Of a stretch of DNA of 64,000 nt, positions 1-11,439 are shown piece after piece. The translations under genes and the position numbers were made by a program. Origin of the DNA: Xestospongia muta (Eukaryota; Porifera; Demospongiae; Haplosclerida; Petrosiidae); the NCBI GenBank assembly GCA_963693285.1, contig OY848923.1:4681609-4745608 (forward strand), read 5' to 3'. The notes under the pieces are model-generated. The model was not told the origin of the DNA. It worked only from the letters and a program-made list of their open reading frames with translations, and searched no databases. The number at the start of each line of letters is the position of its first letter. Position 1 is the stretch's first letter.

Positions 1-83
1 CAACAATATGTACTAGCATAAAGATTAATTGTAGCAAAAAGAGATTGTATTTGCCTTCAGTAGTTTTGCTTTGTTTATGTTAC

Positions 84-3000
84 CTTTCATTAGCTTTCAT
101 AGCAATATGCCCTGTTATCTCTTGTCCAACATTAGCAAAGATAGGCTTTTTGAGTAAACACCGTACCTATAAACAATAGAAATCGATGTGTTACCAGTCT
201 CTTTGATCAAATAATCTTCTAACAAAAAATGATTTTTGTAAAAAGTGGAAAAATTGGAGACCATAATACCATTCTACACCTACATTATTCTACCATGCTT
301 ATTACTATAGTTATCTCACCTGGTGCCAATGTGTGACTGGCTTAAAAGGAGCAGTACTTAGCCATACTGTCTGTCTACATAAACATAAAGTTATCAGACA
401 ATTACAAAATGATAAAAATTATTTATTATTTAGCGACTCCTTGAATTAAGAATTATATATACCCTTTACATTCTAGGAAGGTTTGAGGTGGATCCAGTAA
501 TAATATAATAATATTGCATAATAAAAGGCTAATAACAATACCCTCACAAATCATCAGAACATTCGGACACAAACAGCACACCATATGTATGTTTCAAAAA
601 TGTGATGATAATTGTGGAAGTGGTAGAATGACATTACAATACTTTTATATTGTTCCTAGATTCCAACCCCAATCCTTCTTAACCTTAAAGTATATAAGTA
701 TGTAATACTAACTGTACATACTACCCACTTCTAGTTAGCACTCACAACTGCATGGATATAGTCATACAACCAATTAATGAATGAATGATTTAATTTATTA
801 TCTTTATACTAAAACACTTTCTAAAGTGCTCAAATACCACAAAAGAGAGGCTATATACTTAGTTAATTTCACATAACTGCTAACTGTAGGGCTCACTGTG
901 ATCCAATGAAGGAGACATCAAACCAAAATGCTATACCATGAATACTGCCACTACTTGATAACTTGAATATCACTGGAATGTTAATACTAGAGAGACAGAG
1001 AGAGAAACACATAGAAACACACAATATTGGTAGAAAATAATTAAAGTGCTAGATCTATAACAGAACCTGTTGCAAGATACAGTAAAGAGAACATGGTGCA
1101 GCATCAGACCGAATGAGTACTTTAAATGTAAAGCATATTTTAGTCTTGTGTGTCCAGATGTCCAGAAAAAGTTTCCATTAATCTAGCCACACAAGACTAA
1201 GTATGTCCTTAATTCAACATTTTTTGCATGAATTGTTACACTTGAAATATATTTTTGACATTTTTGTCGGGTTACATAATTTTAAATTTAAGATATAACA
1301 TACATATGAAGTGAGGATTCAGAAATGGATCTAAAGTCAACAGTATATCCAATAGGTTTAGCCACAAGAATGCGAACATCAAAAGTGTCCTATGTGATAT
1401 AAAAAGAGTACTATGATCATACAAGTAGTCCATACATGAAATTCATTTTAGCTATTGATACTAACTGACCACAATTGGTTGCTTGAAATATTCTTCCATA
1501 GCAGTTTCTTCTAATGAAGAGAGATCCACTGCATGAAAATGTTGCTGACACCTAGCAAAGTAAAACAATTAACTATATATTGAAATATAATAAAAACCTG
1601 TGTTAGAATGGAATGTGTGGTACCAACTATAGCATATCAGAATGGAACTACTAATTTTAGCGCAAGAATGAGACTGAATTAGTGTTCCTTAAACACAAAT
1701 TTGCAAGTTGAAAGTTAAGAGCTTTGTGTAATTGAGCTGTTTGTGCTATCAAACAATAGTCATTTGTGAATATTGACTTAGAAGTGTAGTGTGAAAAATT
1801 TGTAAAAATTGAGACTCAAAAAATTGTCATATTCCAAGAGGCTTCTAAATGAAAGCAGTAAGACAGTCAAAGGACATGTGCTATAGACTACAGGTTAGTA
1901 CCTGGTCAGATCATGTGTATATTTCATATTAAAAGAGCTGTTATTTTAAAAACAAAACAAATCTGCTTTTTTAAAACTTTCTTTAAAAATCATGAAAATT
2001 AACGTAGAAATAATATCATACAAAGCTATGAGGTAAGAAATGCCCATATAAAATTTTTTACACAGTAGTCACACAGTAGAATGAATATCAGAAAACTACA
2101 TTATTATATTGTAATGACATTCTTGCTCTAACCTTCTTCAAAATTCACTAAAATATGCTTTAATATTAATATAATGGCTTAGAAACTTTGTAAATTTGCA
2201 AATCACAAAACCTGGTCATATTTTTCTGCTATAGCTATTCTTACATTTCATACTTTTCCAAGGCCATTTTCTTCACAAGGCTATACTCTTTGCAAGGGCA
2301 GTTAAATTTAAAAAAAAATTCTTATGAATACACACATGTATATATACTATGATGTAATACCAAAAAGTGGCTTTCTTGTATTGTTCTATATACAGTATCT
2401 GATCAGCAAATGGTGCACAATATAGAATAGCCTCAGTTGGATACATCTTACCTATGTAGATAATAAGAAATAAGATACTAACATAGATATATGCACATAT
2501 ACTGACAACCATTTGTAACATGAAATGTAATATCAGTTAGGAATGGTAAACAAGGAAACCCTATTGACTCCTGCAATCAACGATCTCACTTTTCAGTACA
2601 TGTTAGCTGTGTTTGAGAGATTAACATGATTTAAAATTTATAAGTTATATACAATTGATAGCAAACATCAAACAATTTCTAGCAAATGACAGCTACAAGA
2701 ATGTCCTATGCCCTGCTGTCCATACTACCCATCTGGGTAGTGAAATCTGATTTTTAAATTGAAAAGTAACTGATTGTGGGTTTTGCTAGACCCTTCTTGC
2801 AATTTAGTAAAGAGGAAAGTATAATCTGTTGTTTAATTCTAACCAAATAATGAACAACACTGAGATGCAATACCTTCTGGTTTCAGCCATTTTCTAGCAT
2901 GGACATAGCTTTCTATCATTCGTTCATTAAACAACATACAGCCCATTGGCTCAGAAATAATGATATCTACCATCTCTGGAATGTCAATCTATAGAACAGA

Positions 3001-4752
3001 ACAAGAGTACATATAAGCCCCTATGATCTCTGTACAACAAATAAAGCCATTGATTCATAAAATTCCACTGATTGTTCAGTAAGACTACACATTGAGAACT
3101 AATTGCGTGCAACATTAACACAAAAATTATTCTATGAATTAACCTCTTCTACTTTGCCAGCAATGACAACAATTTTGTTAGATAATTGGTTAGCTTTGAC
3201 AAGTGTCTGACAATGTACAGCCATACTACTGGCCTCTATAGCATAGACTTTCTTAGCACCTGCTTGTACTGCAAAGAATGACAAGATGCCGGATCCTGCA
3301 CCAACATCCATTACTACCTATAGGTATGAAATGGACAGATAAAAGATGACAAAATGGATAGATGAAGGATAAAATGGATACCTAGAAGAATGAAATGAAT
3401 GAACAAACATGAATAATGGATATATAACAGGGAAATGTTGGTGCCCACATTAGAGTATTATGGTTTAACAATTTACTACTAAATTTAGTCAAAACATTGA
3501 AAAAACAGTTACCCACTTTTTTAGCAAAGTCAACTGTGTTCTGCAGCATTGCAGCTTGGTAAGTAGATGTCCGTATGTAGTCCTATGCAATTAAAAATAT
3601 ATATAGTATATATATAGTCATGTTATGATTGTGCTATATACAAACAGACTTGAAAAGAACGTTTTAGCCACAAGACCATACTCAAGTTGGCTTGGTGATC
3701 ATCTCATTAGTGAAATTCAACAAAACCACTGCCAACTCAACCAGAACAGAATATATCATAAATGAACTAAAGCATTATTCCATATATCTATGATTATTCA
3801 GAGCAATACAGTTAGGCAGTTTAGAATCACTCTATATTTGAAAGTCAAAAGTATTTATAAAAAATATAAACTGAGCTACCCTATGAATCAAACGTGGATG
3901 GATAAATGATGATCTACACAAAAATGCATTATAAGCCTATACCACAGAACAATGAAGTGCAATGGAACCCAAGTTTTTAAGACAATTGCAATCATTCTTT
4001 CTAACACATTGGACATATTCTATAATCCATGTTGCAAATATGATCTCCAGATCACAATGTATATATAAATTGAAATAGCAATGGCAGATTATATACTAAT
4101 TCTATCTTCTAGCTATTAATTAATTGAATCTTGGGAATGAAATATTAATATTCCACAAAGTAGAAGCAGTATATATGTGGTAGTAACTTACAATACCTGC
4201 AACATATTTTGTTGATGTGCTAAATTTCCATAAAAATGAAAATATTGACTAGCTGATGACTCTTCTATTCTTAACTTAAATACAGATTGCTTTTTAATTT
4301 TATTACTTCCAGTGTCAAAAAATGAATGAATTTGATGAAGTAATATATCAGCATCTTTAGATGGATAGAGAGAAAGAGATAGGATAAAACTGAGATTGTA
4401 TGTCTATCTGACTATACTCACCATTATGACTCTCCAATGACACAACAGCTGAACCTTGGTGTATTCTGAATTGTACTACATTGGATCCACATTGATAAAC
4501 TTGTCCAAGCTCTAGAACATGCACAGTCAGTACATCTTCACCATTTTCTATAGATAAAGTTAGTATATGGTGACATTTTTATAATTTACAAGTAATTAAA
4601 AACCATTTTCTAAAAAAATGAAGAAATATAGGGACAGCTAGTATCAGTCCAATACGGAGAATGTAAAGGAGATAGTAAGATGGTAATTACTTATCATTTA
4701 AGAGACCTTGATTGCTGATGAATATCTGATTGTCTGTGCCACCAGCAGCCAT
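84..4752 (-). CDS. CARM1: Protein arginine methyltransferase 4 (CARM1), 3' end outside window
   Basis: Type I protein arginine methyltransferase that dimethylates histone H3 and coactivator proteins using S-adenosylmethionine in the nucleus. Exons (minus): 4752-4707 (uncertain), 4547-4422, 4354-4197, 3582-3513, 3313-3144, 2988-2874, 2451-2361, 1551-1470, 1389-1304, 986-897, 374-320, 166-84. Phases agree from exon 2 to exon 12. Seen: an N-terminal PH-like region ([16 protein letters not shown]), SAM motif I ([15 protein letters not shown]), the double-E loop ([13 protein letters not shown]) and the THW loop (THWHQ). These match CARM1 rather than PRMT1 because of the PH-like region and the spacing of [10 protein letters not shown]. 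The start ATG at 4752 gives [11 protein letters not shown]. Exon 1 joins exon 2 in frame only through a GTCTCT donor at 4706; the better-looking GTAATT donor at 4690 gives the wrong phase. The C-terminus lies beyond base 1. Identity is firm; the 5' exon is tentative. Confidence 0.95.
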
Positions 4753-4927
4753 TATGAAGCAGTTCAAAGGTCAACTTTGAAATGGTTAATTGAAGATTAT
4801 AAGGAACTCTATTGATAGTGACAATTCATCTTTGATGAAATGATATATTTTGTGTATGAATACCTCACTGAATGTGTAACAGTTAATGTACTAAACGTAA
4901 CACCTGACATCAATATTTTTAGTTTAG

Positions 4928-5026
4928 TTATACCGTATAACATGTTTTTTTCGAGGATAGCATATTTCGTGAATGAAGCTAAAATTTGCATTCACGAATA
5001 AAAATTTCACGAATTTGTTATACATT
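4928..5026. repeat. Short palindromic repeat (MITE-like)
   Basis: About 100 bp bounded by ACCGTATAACA on the left and TGTTATAC on the right, with internal arms TTCGTGAAT / ATTCACGAA. The whole unit can fold on itself. A related end, GTTATACGGTA, lies at 8297-8307 in the opposite orientation. This looks like a miniature inverted-repeat element. No clear target duplication was found, so the class is not assigned. Confidence 0.45.
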
Positions 5027-5421
5027 CGATAGTCACGCTCCCTAAAATTTAATTATAAGGAGACTGTGCGAACTATACACTATAGCTTAATTTCCTGTTC
5101 ATATTGCTTTTTCCAGGTGCAAACAGTACTCTAACGGTCAGCAAACTCGCTTTTAAGAAATCATATTGAGTTTGTAACTCCTATCTCGGACGCTTGCTTC
5201 ACTACTTTCATACTCAAAATACTTTGCTTATTGGTGTCTTTTAAAGCTAAGGTTTTCATCATTAAGTAGGTTCTGAACATCTCTATCAGCCAAAACTATA
5301 CTAGAAGACAGCATTTGTTCTGATAGGGATCCATTAGGATTAGGCAAAAAGCTAGATTTCTTGAAATAATTCAGTAACACCATATTTGTATTGATCCACG
5401 TGCCACAAGTAGGCTTGCATT

Positions 5422-5461
5422 TAACCATAGATTATTACGTAGTATTAATAATCTATGGTTT
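5422..5461. repeat. Near-perfect 40-bp palindrome beside a transposon end
   Basis: Arms AACCATAGATTATTA and TAATAATCTATGGTT surround a short loop (CGTAGTAT). The right arm runs directly into the target duplication of the TIR element that starts at 5463. Confidence 0.7.
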
Positions 5462-5629
5462 AACCAGAGATAATAAATACCAAACCGGGATATATAGGAA
5501 ACTGTGGCGCGTGTTCATGTAGATCCGTGCGAGTGACGTCACAAAACGTCACTTCCCCTGGCCGTATGCTCACTATAATATGGAGGACTTCCAGTGAACG
5601 GATCTGAGTTTTTGTTTTTTGTTTATTAA

Positions 5630-5667
5630 CCTCGCTGTGCGTGGGCGCATAGCGAGGGTACTGTAGT

Positions 5668-5699
<32 letters not shown>

Positions 5700-6458
5700 C
5701 TGTTACCAGAGTTGTTTTTTATGAACTGCTATAACTTGGCAACCGAAGCATTAGCAGCTACCAACGTTTAGCAACGAATAGAAAAGCATGTGGACTTTAC
5801 AACAGTAGTGTCAAGAACATCGTCAAGGAAAACAGAAGCTTAAAACTCGCAAAAGAATTTTCAGGCTGCAGAGGTCAAGTGCCGTTTCTCGAAAAGTAAA
5901 AAACTTAACGTGGAGATTTTTTAGTATGTTGTAAACAATCTCAGAGGAATACGGATCAGCAAGACAGAAGGCCGTTGGTCGAAGTAATCGTTAGAAAAGT
6001 TCTGAAAAATGTTTTGTGGACTTGGAGTGAAGTAACGCATTCAGGAAACGTCTCCAAGCACTGAAAAGACTGCTACTAATAGATAATATATCGATTTATA
6101 TTTGTACCACGGGACGTTTCCAAAGAAGGTTTTATCTTCAAGTTACAATAAATTTTGTATATGAAATATTGATAGATTTTAAAGGGTCATGTAAAGACTC
6201 AGAGAAACTTTTCATCACGAAAGTAGCACTTAATCTTGCTTGGGAATTGAATGATACTATCACTTATTCAGTTACTGCTTCACAAACATGGCAAAGCTAG
6301 AAATCAAGCAACAATTAATGAGCATATACAGAATGACAAAGCTTGCCATTTTATAACCACACCTTCTGGAATGTTAATAAATTTTCTTGCAATAACAACA
6401 TCATAGCTGGGCCTAAGCTGGCATAGAATTTATAAATAACTTAGAAACTACAGCGAGG
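5630..6458. repeat. Nested repeat with CCTCGCTG...CAGCGAGG ends
   Basis: Begins CCTCGCTGTGCGTGGGCGCA, whose first 29 bases form a hairpin (CCTCGCTGTGCG / CGCATAGCGAGG). A (TG)n tract follows at 5670-5699. The segment ends CAGCGAGG, the inverted copy of its first 8 bases. No coding sequence was found. It sits inside the TIR transposon, so it probably inserted later. Boundaries are tentative because no target duplication was identified. Confidence 0.4.
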
Positions 6459-7259
6459 TTCGGCACTTTAGTGCCTTTCATTCTTTTTTTGAACTAGTTA
6501 TTTTAAAACGATATTTTTCTAAACTATTGAACTATTATTGGACTACAGGAAGAAATTTAATGTGTGAAATGGAGAAGGCAACGAGTGTTACTGTGTAAGT
6601 TAGTATCTAGTTGTAGATTGACACACTTTAAACACATATTTGACTTTGTCTTTGCTCACAACGAAACATAACTGACCCATATATATATTTGAATAATGTT
6701 TGTGCATGGTTTAGAATAGCTATTTGGTGTGCACAACTCTTAGTTAGTTATAAAAAAGCGCATTTGTGATTTAAAATATGTGTGACTTATGAACACATAT
6801 TTCACTACATTCATGAAAATTGAAGCTTTTTAACGAGAATGAATGTTAGCTTAAAAGTCGGTGAATGGTTTAGTCTGGTTGGACTGTAGGTGTTTATTGT
6901 GTTTTATGTGTTACACCAACCTTGTGATGAATGAATTATTAAAATGTTTTTCTTAGCAAAAATTAATGCAAGAAAAAATTTAGTCTCTATTGTGACTATA
7001 TCAAATTTCTGATAAATGATAGTGAAAGGAAGACTAGGAGGAAGTGTGGTGCAGGAAAAAGAAGTAAGGCAAGAATAAGACAGCGCAGAAAACAATCAAA
7101 GGGCAAGGTTATGTTAGATTATGTATTGTTTTGTTTAATTCATTTTAATGTGATTTTACAGTTAAGTGCAGTAGTTGATGAGCAAATAGAGTTACCTATA
7201 GTGGCTGGATGGAAGTGTCAGATGCCCATTACCAGCAGAAGCGATATTGTGTGATCTCA

Positions 7260-8012
7260 TATCATAGACTGATAGGTGTGCACCTTTAGTTGTTACTCGC
7301 ACTTTAGTGATTGATAAAACAAGAGAGTGGCAGCTACATACCAATGGGTATTTGGTGAATACATCTGTAGTTCCTTCACTTGCTTCCTTTCCTGAAGTGT
7401 TACCAGATTCTGATATTTTTTAAGTTAATGACCATCGTAAATGAACTGAACACCTGTGTTGGGAATCCGGAGCTAAAGTTTGTCTCCTTAGGAAAAGTGA
7501 AAAAGAATAGACAATTCTATCTGTTAACAAAGAAGCTGTAGCATATTTGGACAGCAATGCTGGTGTCACTGTTGACAGTGAGACATACCTGGAAACTGTT
7601 TGGTGTTCTAAGTGCTACCTGTTAACCACTGAGGTTTGGTGTCCAGCATGTACCAGTTATCATGTATCTTTACACAGCCAGTACCATCGTTCTTTAAAAT
7701 CTAATGTCAAGAGCAACAGAGTCAACTACAGGTAAGGAGATTGGTGCTACTATATAGAGTGTTGTATGCTTATACATTTCGTTTTATGTTTTTTAATTTA
7801 CAGATTCATGAAGACACCTGATAGGCATGCTGCACTTCGTAAAGCCAAAATAACCATCCGTAATCGAGATCGTAATATAGCAAGACTGAAAAAGAAATTG
7901 GAGGATCTCATTAGCAATCGAGGAATTAAAGTTGATAATGAAACCCATCAGGCAATGGAAGAGACCATCAGTAAAAACCAGCATGAAATAGCAGAAATAA
8001 TTTCATGTGGTT
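7260..8012 (+). pseudogene. Broken transposon-encoded protein remnant
   Basis: Discontinuous reading frames inside the TIR element. One frame reads LVIDKTREWQLHTNGYL (about 7309-7365). Another starts after a TAG at 7508 and carries a CxxC...CxxC pattern (WCSKCYLLTTEVWCPACTSY, about 7590-7655). After an intron-like gap, a basic coiled-coil segment follows (7802-8012; RNRDRNIARLKKKLEDLI). The paired CxxC and coiled coil suggest a DNA-binding transposon protein, but I do not recognise the family. Stops and frame changes show it is not functional. Confidence 0.5.
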
Positions 8013-8027
8013 AATACATTTTAAATA

Positions 8028-8154
8028 ACTAGTAAAATTCGCTTGAACGCAACATGGCATCATATCCAGCATAACGAGCATGTGTCCAACAACTAGTAAA
8101 ATTTGCATGAATGCAACATGGCATCATATCCGGCATAACGAGCATGTGTCCATC
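8028..8154. repeat. Two tandem copies of a 63-64 bp subterminal unit
   Basis: Both copies begin AACTAGTAAAATT and share GCAACATGGCATCATATCC followed by GCATAACGAGCATGTGTCCA. They lie just inside the right TIR of the 5463-8201 element, where transposase-binding subterminal repeats are often found. Confidence 0.75.
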
Positions 8155-8214
8155 TGGTTTCAGCAATTTCCTATCCCGGTTTGGTATTTATTATCTCTGG
8201 TTTAACTGTGTAGG

Positions 8215-8307
8215 AATTTTTTTCGTGTCAGTTATTTTCACAAATTGTGCTAAAATCTGTGAAATTCACAAAATATTCTGCCCTTGAAAAAAAACTGTTA
8301 TACGGTA
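8215..8307. repeat. MITE-like fragment ending GTTATACGGTA
   Basis: AT-rich stretch with internal inverted segments (TTTTCACAAATT / AATTCACAAAA type) and a terminal GTTATACGGTA that mirrors the start of the 4928 repeat. It is either an independent MITE copy or the far half of an element split by the 2.7-kb TIR transposon. Confidence 0.35.
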
Positions 8308-9184
8308 GTTTAATCAGCGAAAAAAATTTAGATTTACTTTGATTTTATTTGACCTCAAGTTTTAGTACTAGTTATAGTTTTAGTTTATCAAACTTAATAT
8401 CCCTTACTAAAATATGTTTTTGTTTTAGGTTTGGTTTACTAAAACAACACTGCTATATAGGCACTGCTAACATGTGTCTGATTATAATCAGTCATGTAAA
8501 ATATAGGCATAACTTCCTGCATCTACTACATATACAACAACATTTCTAGATTATAATTAAAAAAGCATTTTGTTATTTCAACCTAGGCATTCTTTACTAT
8601 AGTTTCATCACTATGAAGTAAGCCTAATACTGAGTTGTCACAAAGTCTAAATCAATATGTATAAAGTCAACTAGAAACAGAAGTAATATCTTGCTCCTGA
8701 TTTTCATTTAAAGCTATGCATTTCAACTGAACTAACCTAGTTAGTTCAGCTTAAATAGTATCCATCTCATGCTTGTGGTTTCGATTATTTGATAATAAAC
8801 TACAAGGATCGCTTTTTGGCTTCTAATTTGTTTTGTAGGTATTGATTGAGTCAGACTATTTTTGGCTTCATGGTAATTTTGTCTGTGCTTACATCATATA
8901 GATGAATCGGTGGTACAAGACCTCAATTGAAATGACAAAATGCTATTTGGCATATTACTATACTAACTCTGCAACTTCTCTGTTTTATTGTAACAGATTT
9001 AAATTTCATGTTTCTAACAAAGAGTTTGTTCAAAAAGTGAGTGTTATCACCTTATCTATATGACTTATTGTTGATATGACACATGTGAAGGAAGTGCTAT
9101 ATCAGTCACTACATTGAATCAAACTTGCAAACCACAATACTACTGTACAAGCACACAATGTATATTTAGCATAATTTGTCTACA

Positions 9185-9365
9185 ACACTGCAAAGAGAGA
9201 ACTAGTCTTGTTGTGTTATATGTTGTTCAACTGTTTCCATCTCTTTAATAACAAAAGCCTCAACAACCTCCAAGTCCAATTCTTTTAAGTGTATTTTCCT
9301 TATATGGAATAATCCCAGACCGTGTTTCGACAATAGTTAGAATACAAATATAATGGCAGTTGGAC
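9185..9365 (-). repeat. Partial copy of the 29.8-kb TIR-element family
   Basis: On the minus strand this segment carries the same run as 29799-30105: GAAGGAGCGTC, TATATTTGTATTCTAA, GAAACACGGTC, GATTATTCCA, then a coding-looking stretch KELDLEVVEAFVIKEMETV. Relative to 29.8 kb it lacks about 110 internal bases and has no ACCAGGAG terminus. It lies just downstream of the 9430-9595 exon, probably inside its intron. Confidence 0.7.
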
Positions 9366-9429
9366 GCTCCTTCGCTGCTAACCACACATATATTAGTTTA
9401 CGAAAGTAAGATAACAAGGTGATAATTAC

Positions 9430-9595
9430 CTTTGCAAATTTCTACTATACAGTGATTATCAACGTCATCGCATTTGAGTCGTAGTTGAAGACGTTCGGGA
9501 AAATCTTCAAGGCTTTGAAGAGTATCGTCAACTAATTTTAGGTAGATTTCATGAGACTTCAGGGACTGTGACAGCAAGTTAGTATCTTCCATCAT
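9430..9595 (-). CDS. First coding exon of an unidentified gene
   Basis: Starts ATGATGGAGGAC at 9595 and reads 55 codons to a good donor (AAAG|GTAATT at 9429). The peptide is acidic and helical (SHEIYLKLVDDTLQSLEDF, then ERLQLRLKCDD). I do not recognise it. No convincing second exon follows; the next 240 bases are repeat-derived. A decayed copy of the same exon lies at 13483-13613 in the same orientation, so this may be a duplicated gene fragment or a transposon-carried exon. Confidence 0.45.
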
Positions 9596-9924
9596 ATTTC
9601 CCTTTAGACTCCGAAATCGCGTGACAAGACATTAATACAATAATGTCGAATCACGCGATTCGCGCCATAGCTGATAACTTGCTTCTGCACGACCTGAAGA
9701 GTTGATAGACAGTAGCTGGACTCTATAACTTACATTGCGAGGAGTAATATTAATAATTTACCTTCTTGTTAACTCAACACCGTCGTTCAATACTAGTTTG
9801 CAAATTTTGCACAAGCACTTCTGGAACTGTTGAACACCCACATATGGTAAACCACAACACTTATGTATGTGCTTATGATAATATACTTCATAATGAAATA
9901 AAACAAACAAATATTTTAATAGAA

Positions 9925-10250
9925 ATGGGTGACAGACGACTTTTCACTTGAGAAGATGTTTTAGAGCTTATATGTGAGGAACAAAACGATGAAGGACTTC
10001 CAGAGATAATGTTTCCTGGCATTGACAAGGAATTTGGTCTTTACAAGGATGATGATGATAATGATGAACCTAGGTAATAAATAGTAATTCCTGAAACAAA
10101 TTTGTGACTTTATAAACAGACATCATGATACAATTAACGAACACAATGAGTTAAATCTTACAAACGTTGATCATAGGTAAATGAACCCTAAGAACAACAT
10201 ATGCTTTTACTTTTATAATTACCTAGCTGCTCTCGAGATGACTCTGGATC
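9925..10250 (+). pseudogene. Fragmented transposon-like coding remnant
   Basis: A frame beginning MGDRRLFT is broken by TGA at 9948-9950, then continues as EDVLELICEEQNDEGLPEIM and an acidic tail (YKDDDDNDEP) up to a donor-like site near 10074. Two further short exon-like pieces follow (about 10120-10175 and 10228-10290). The acidic N-terminal style resembles piggyBac-type transposases, but no catalytic region is present. Assignment is weak. Confidence 0.3.
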
Positions 10251-10714
10251 CATTGCTTCTACCATGCCACACCTATTACCAAATATACCTACTTGATGGG
10301 CTAAATGACATATTGTAAGAAAATAAACACATATGCATTTAGTTTTTAATTTATATCACAAGAGTAACAACGTCATCTATACAACCAAATTCACCTGTTT
10401 TTTAAGTGACATGAAAATAATAATAATAATTAGTATTAATTACTTTAAATACTTAGAACAACATCACAAGAATCGGATAATATAGCTACTACTGACTTAT
10501 GGTATTTTGACTGAATACTATTGCACATAATGAATTGAATCTCTCTCTCTCTCTCAGTCAGCTTGTATAGACACAATGATTGATTAACTGCGTGGGTGAG
10601 TGTGTGGGTGTTTGATGTTACAAAATCATGTAGCATAAGGGTATGTAAATGTATGTAAGAGTGTGTATCCTGATGTCAAAGAAAGTAAAAGGAAATTTTA
10701 GAATCTTAACTACC

Positions 10715-10998
10715 ACAGAACTCCGCCCCAGAGAGTTAGGTAATGAATGGATATAATTAAAATTATACTGATGGATGGACATGACATCAGTAATGAGTAG
10801 TAGTTGATGAAGACTTAGAAGCCATAGTAACTGGAGCAGATGGTGTAATATTAGTGTGATCAATGCTTGAATTACTTTGATCAATGTTAGCATTAGTGTC
10901 TTGTAGGGTATCTGTGTTAGTACTGTTAGTAGCAGTCAGTTCTGCCTCCATGTATGCGGGTTTTAGCCTGTCAATATAAACTGTGTCTAGTTTCCCAC
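10715..10998 (-). pseudogene. Ty3/gypsy pol C-terminal fragment
   Basis: The minus strand reads GKLDTVYIDRLKPAYMEAE followed by a Ser/Thr-rich tail ending in TGA near 10798. This is the typical end of a gypsy integrase C-terminal region (D.v.idRLKPA). The following bases encode SLGRSSVVVK-like sequence near 10720, as is common just before a 3' LTR. No reverse transcriptase or LTR was found nearby, so this is a solo fragment. Confidence 0.6.
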
Positions 10999-11439
10999 GG
11001 AGTTATAATGCGCTCAAAGCCGTACACATACTTTGTACATTTATATAGAATCAATCAGTGAGAGACACTAACATTTGTTCCTCATAGTGTCAGTGGAAGT
11101 TATGGATACTAAAAAGTTTATATTTGGAATTCTTCAATACTTACATTCTCCCTAAAGACATTATTCACTGAAATTATGAAAATTAAGGTTATAGTTTTTA
11201 CAAAAGAAACTACATTTAGACTACATTATGTTGTTGTTTTTTAAATGAGAGAATTACTGTTACTGTTATTAATACTTGTTTAAAATTCACTTCAGGCCTC
11301 CATACACACAGCAACTTTTTGCTCGCAACATGTTGCCAGCAACAAGTTGCCATGTGTTACATGCAAAGTTGCCAGAGCCCAGCAACAAGTTACCAAGATT
11401 AGAAAGCCTTTCTATTCCAGCATTCCAGCAACATGTTGG

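Larger units (their letters stand above)
5463..8201. mobile_element. Cut-and-paste DNA transposon with about 30-bp TIRs and TTA target duplication
   Basis: The left end starts ACCAGAGATAATAAATACCA and continues AACCGGGATA. The exact reverse complement ends at 8201. The flanks are TTA at 5460-5462 and TTA at 8202-8204, a 3-bp target duplication. TTA/TAA duplications are typical of PIF-Harbinger elements, but the coding remnant is not recognisably a Harbinger nuclease, so the superfamily stays open. Internal DNA holds a promoter-like GC-richer stretch (TGACGTCA at 5533-5540), a nested repeat (5630-6458), broken reading frames (7260-8012) and a two-copy 63-64 bp subterminal repeat (8028-8154). 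No intact transposase was seen. Confidence 0.75.

Noticed and set aside
514..705. Plus-strand 63-codon open stretch
   Set aside because: Lies in a CARM1 intron, AT-rich, no domain or splice context.
2273..2521. 82-codon minus-strand open stretch as a separate gene
   Set aside because: Its middle is CARM1 exon 2361-2451; the rest is intron read-through.
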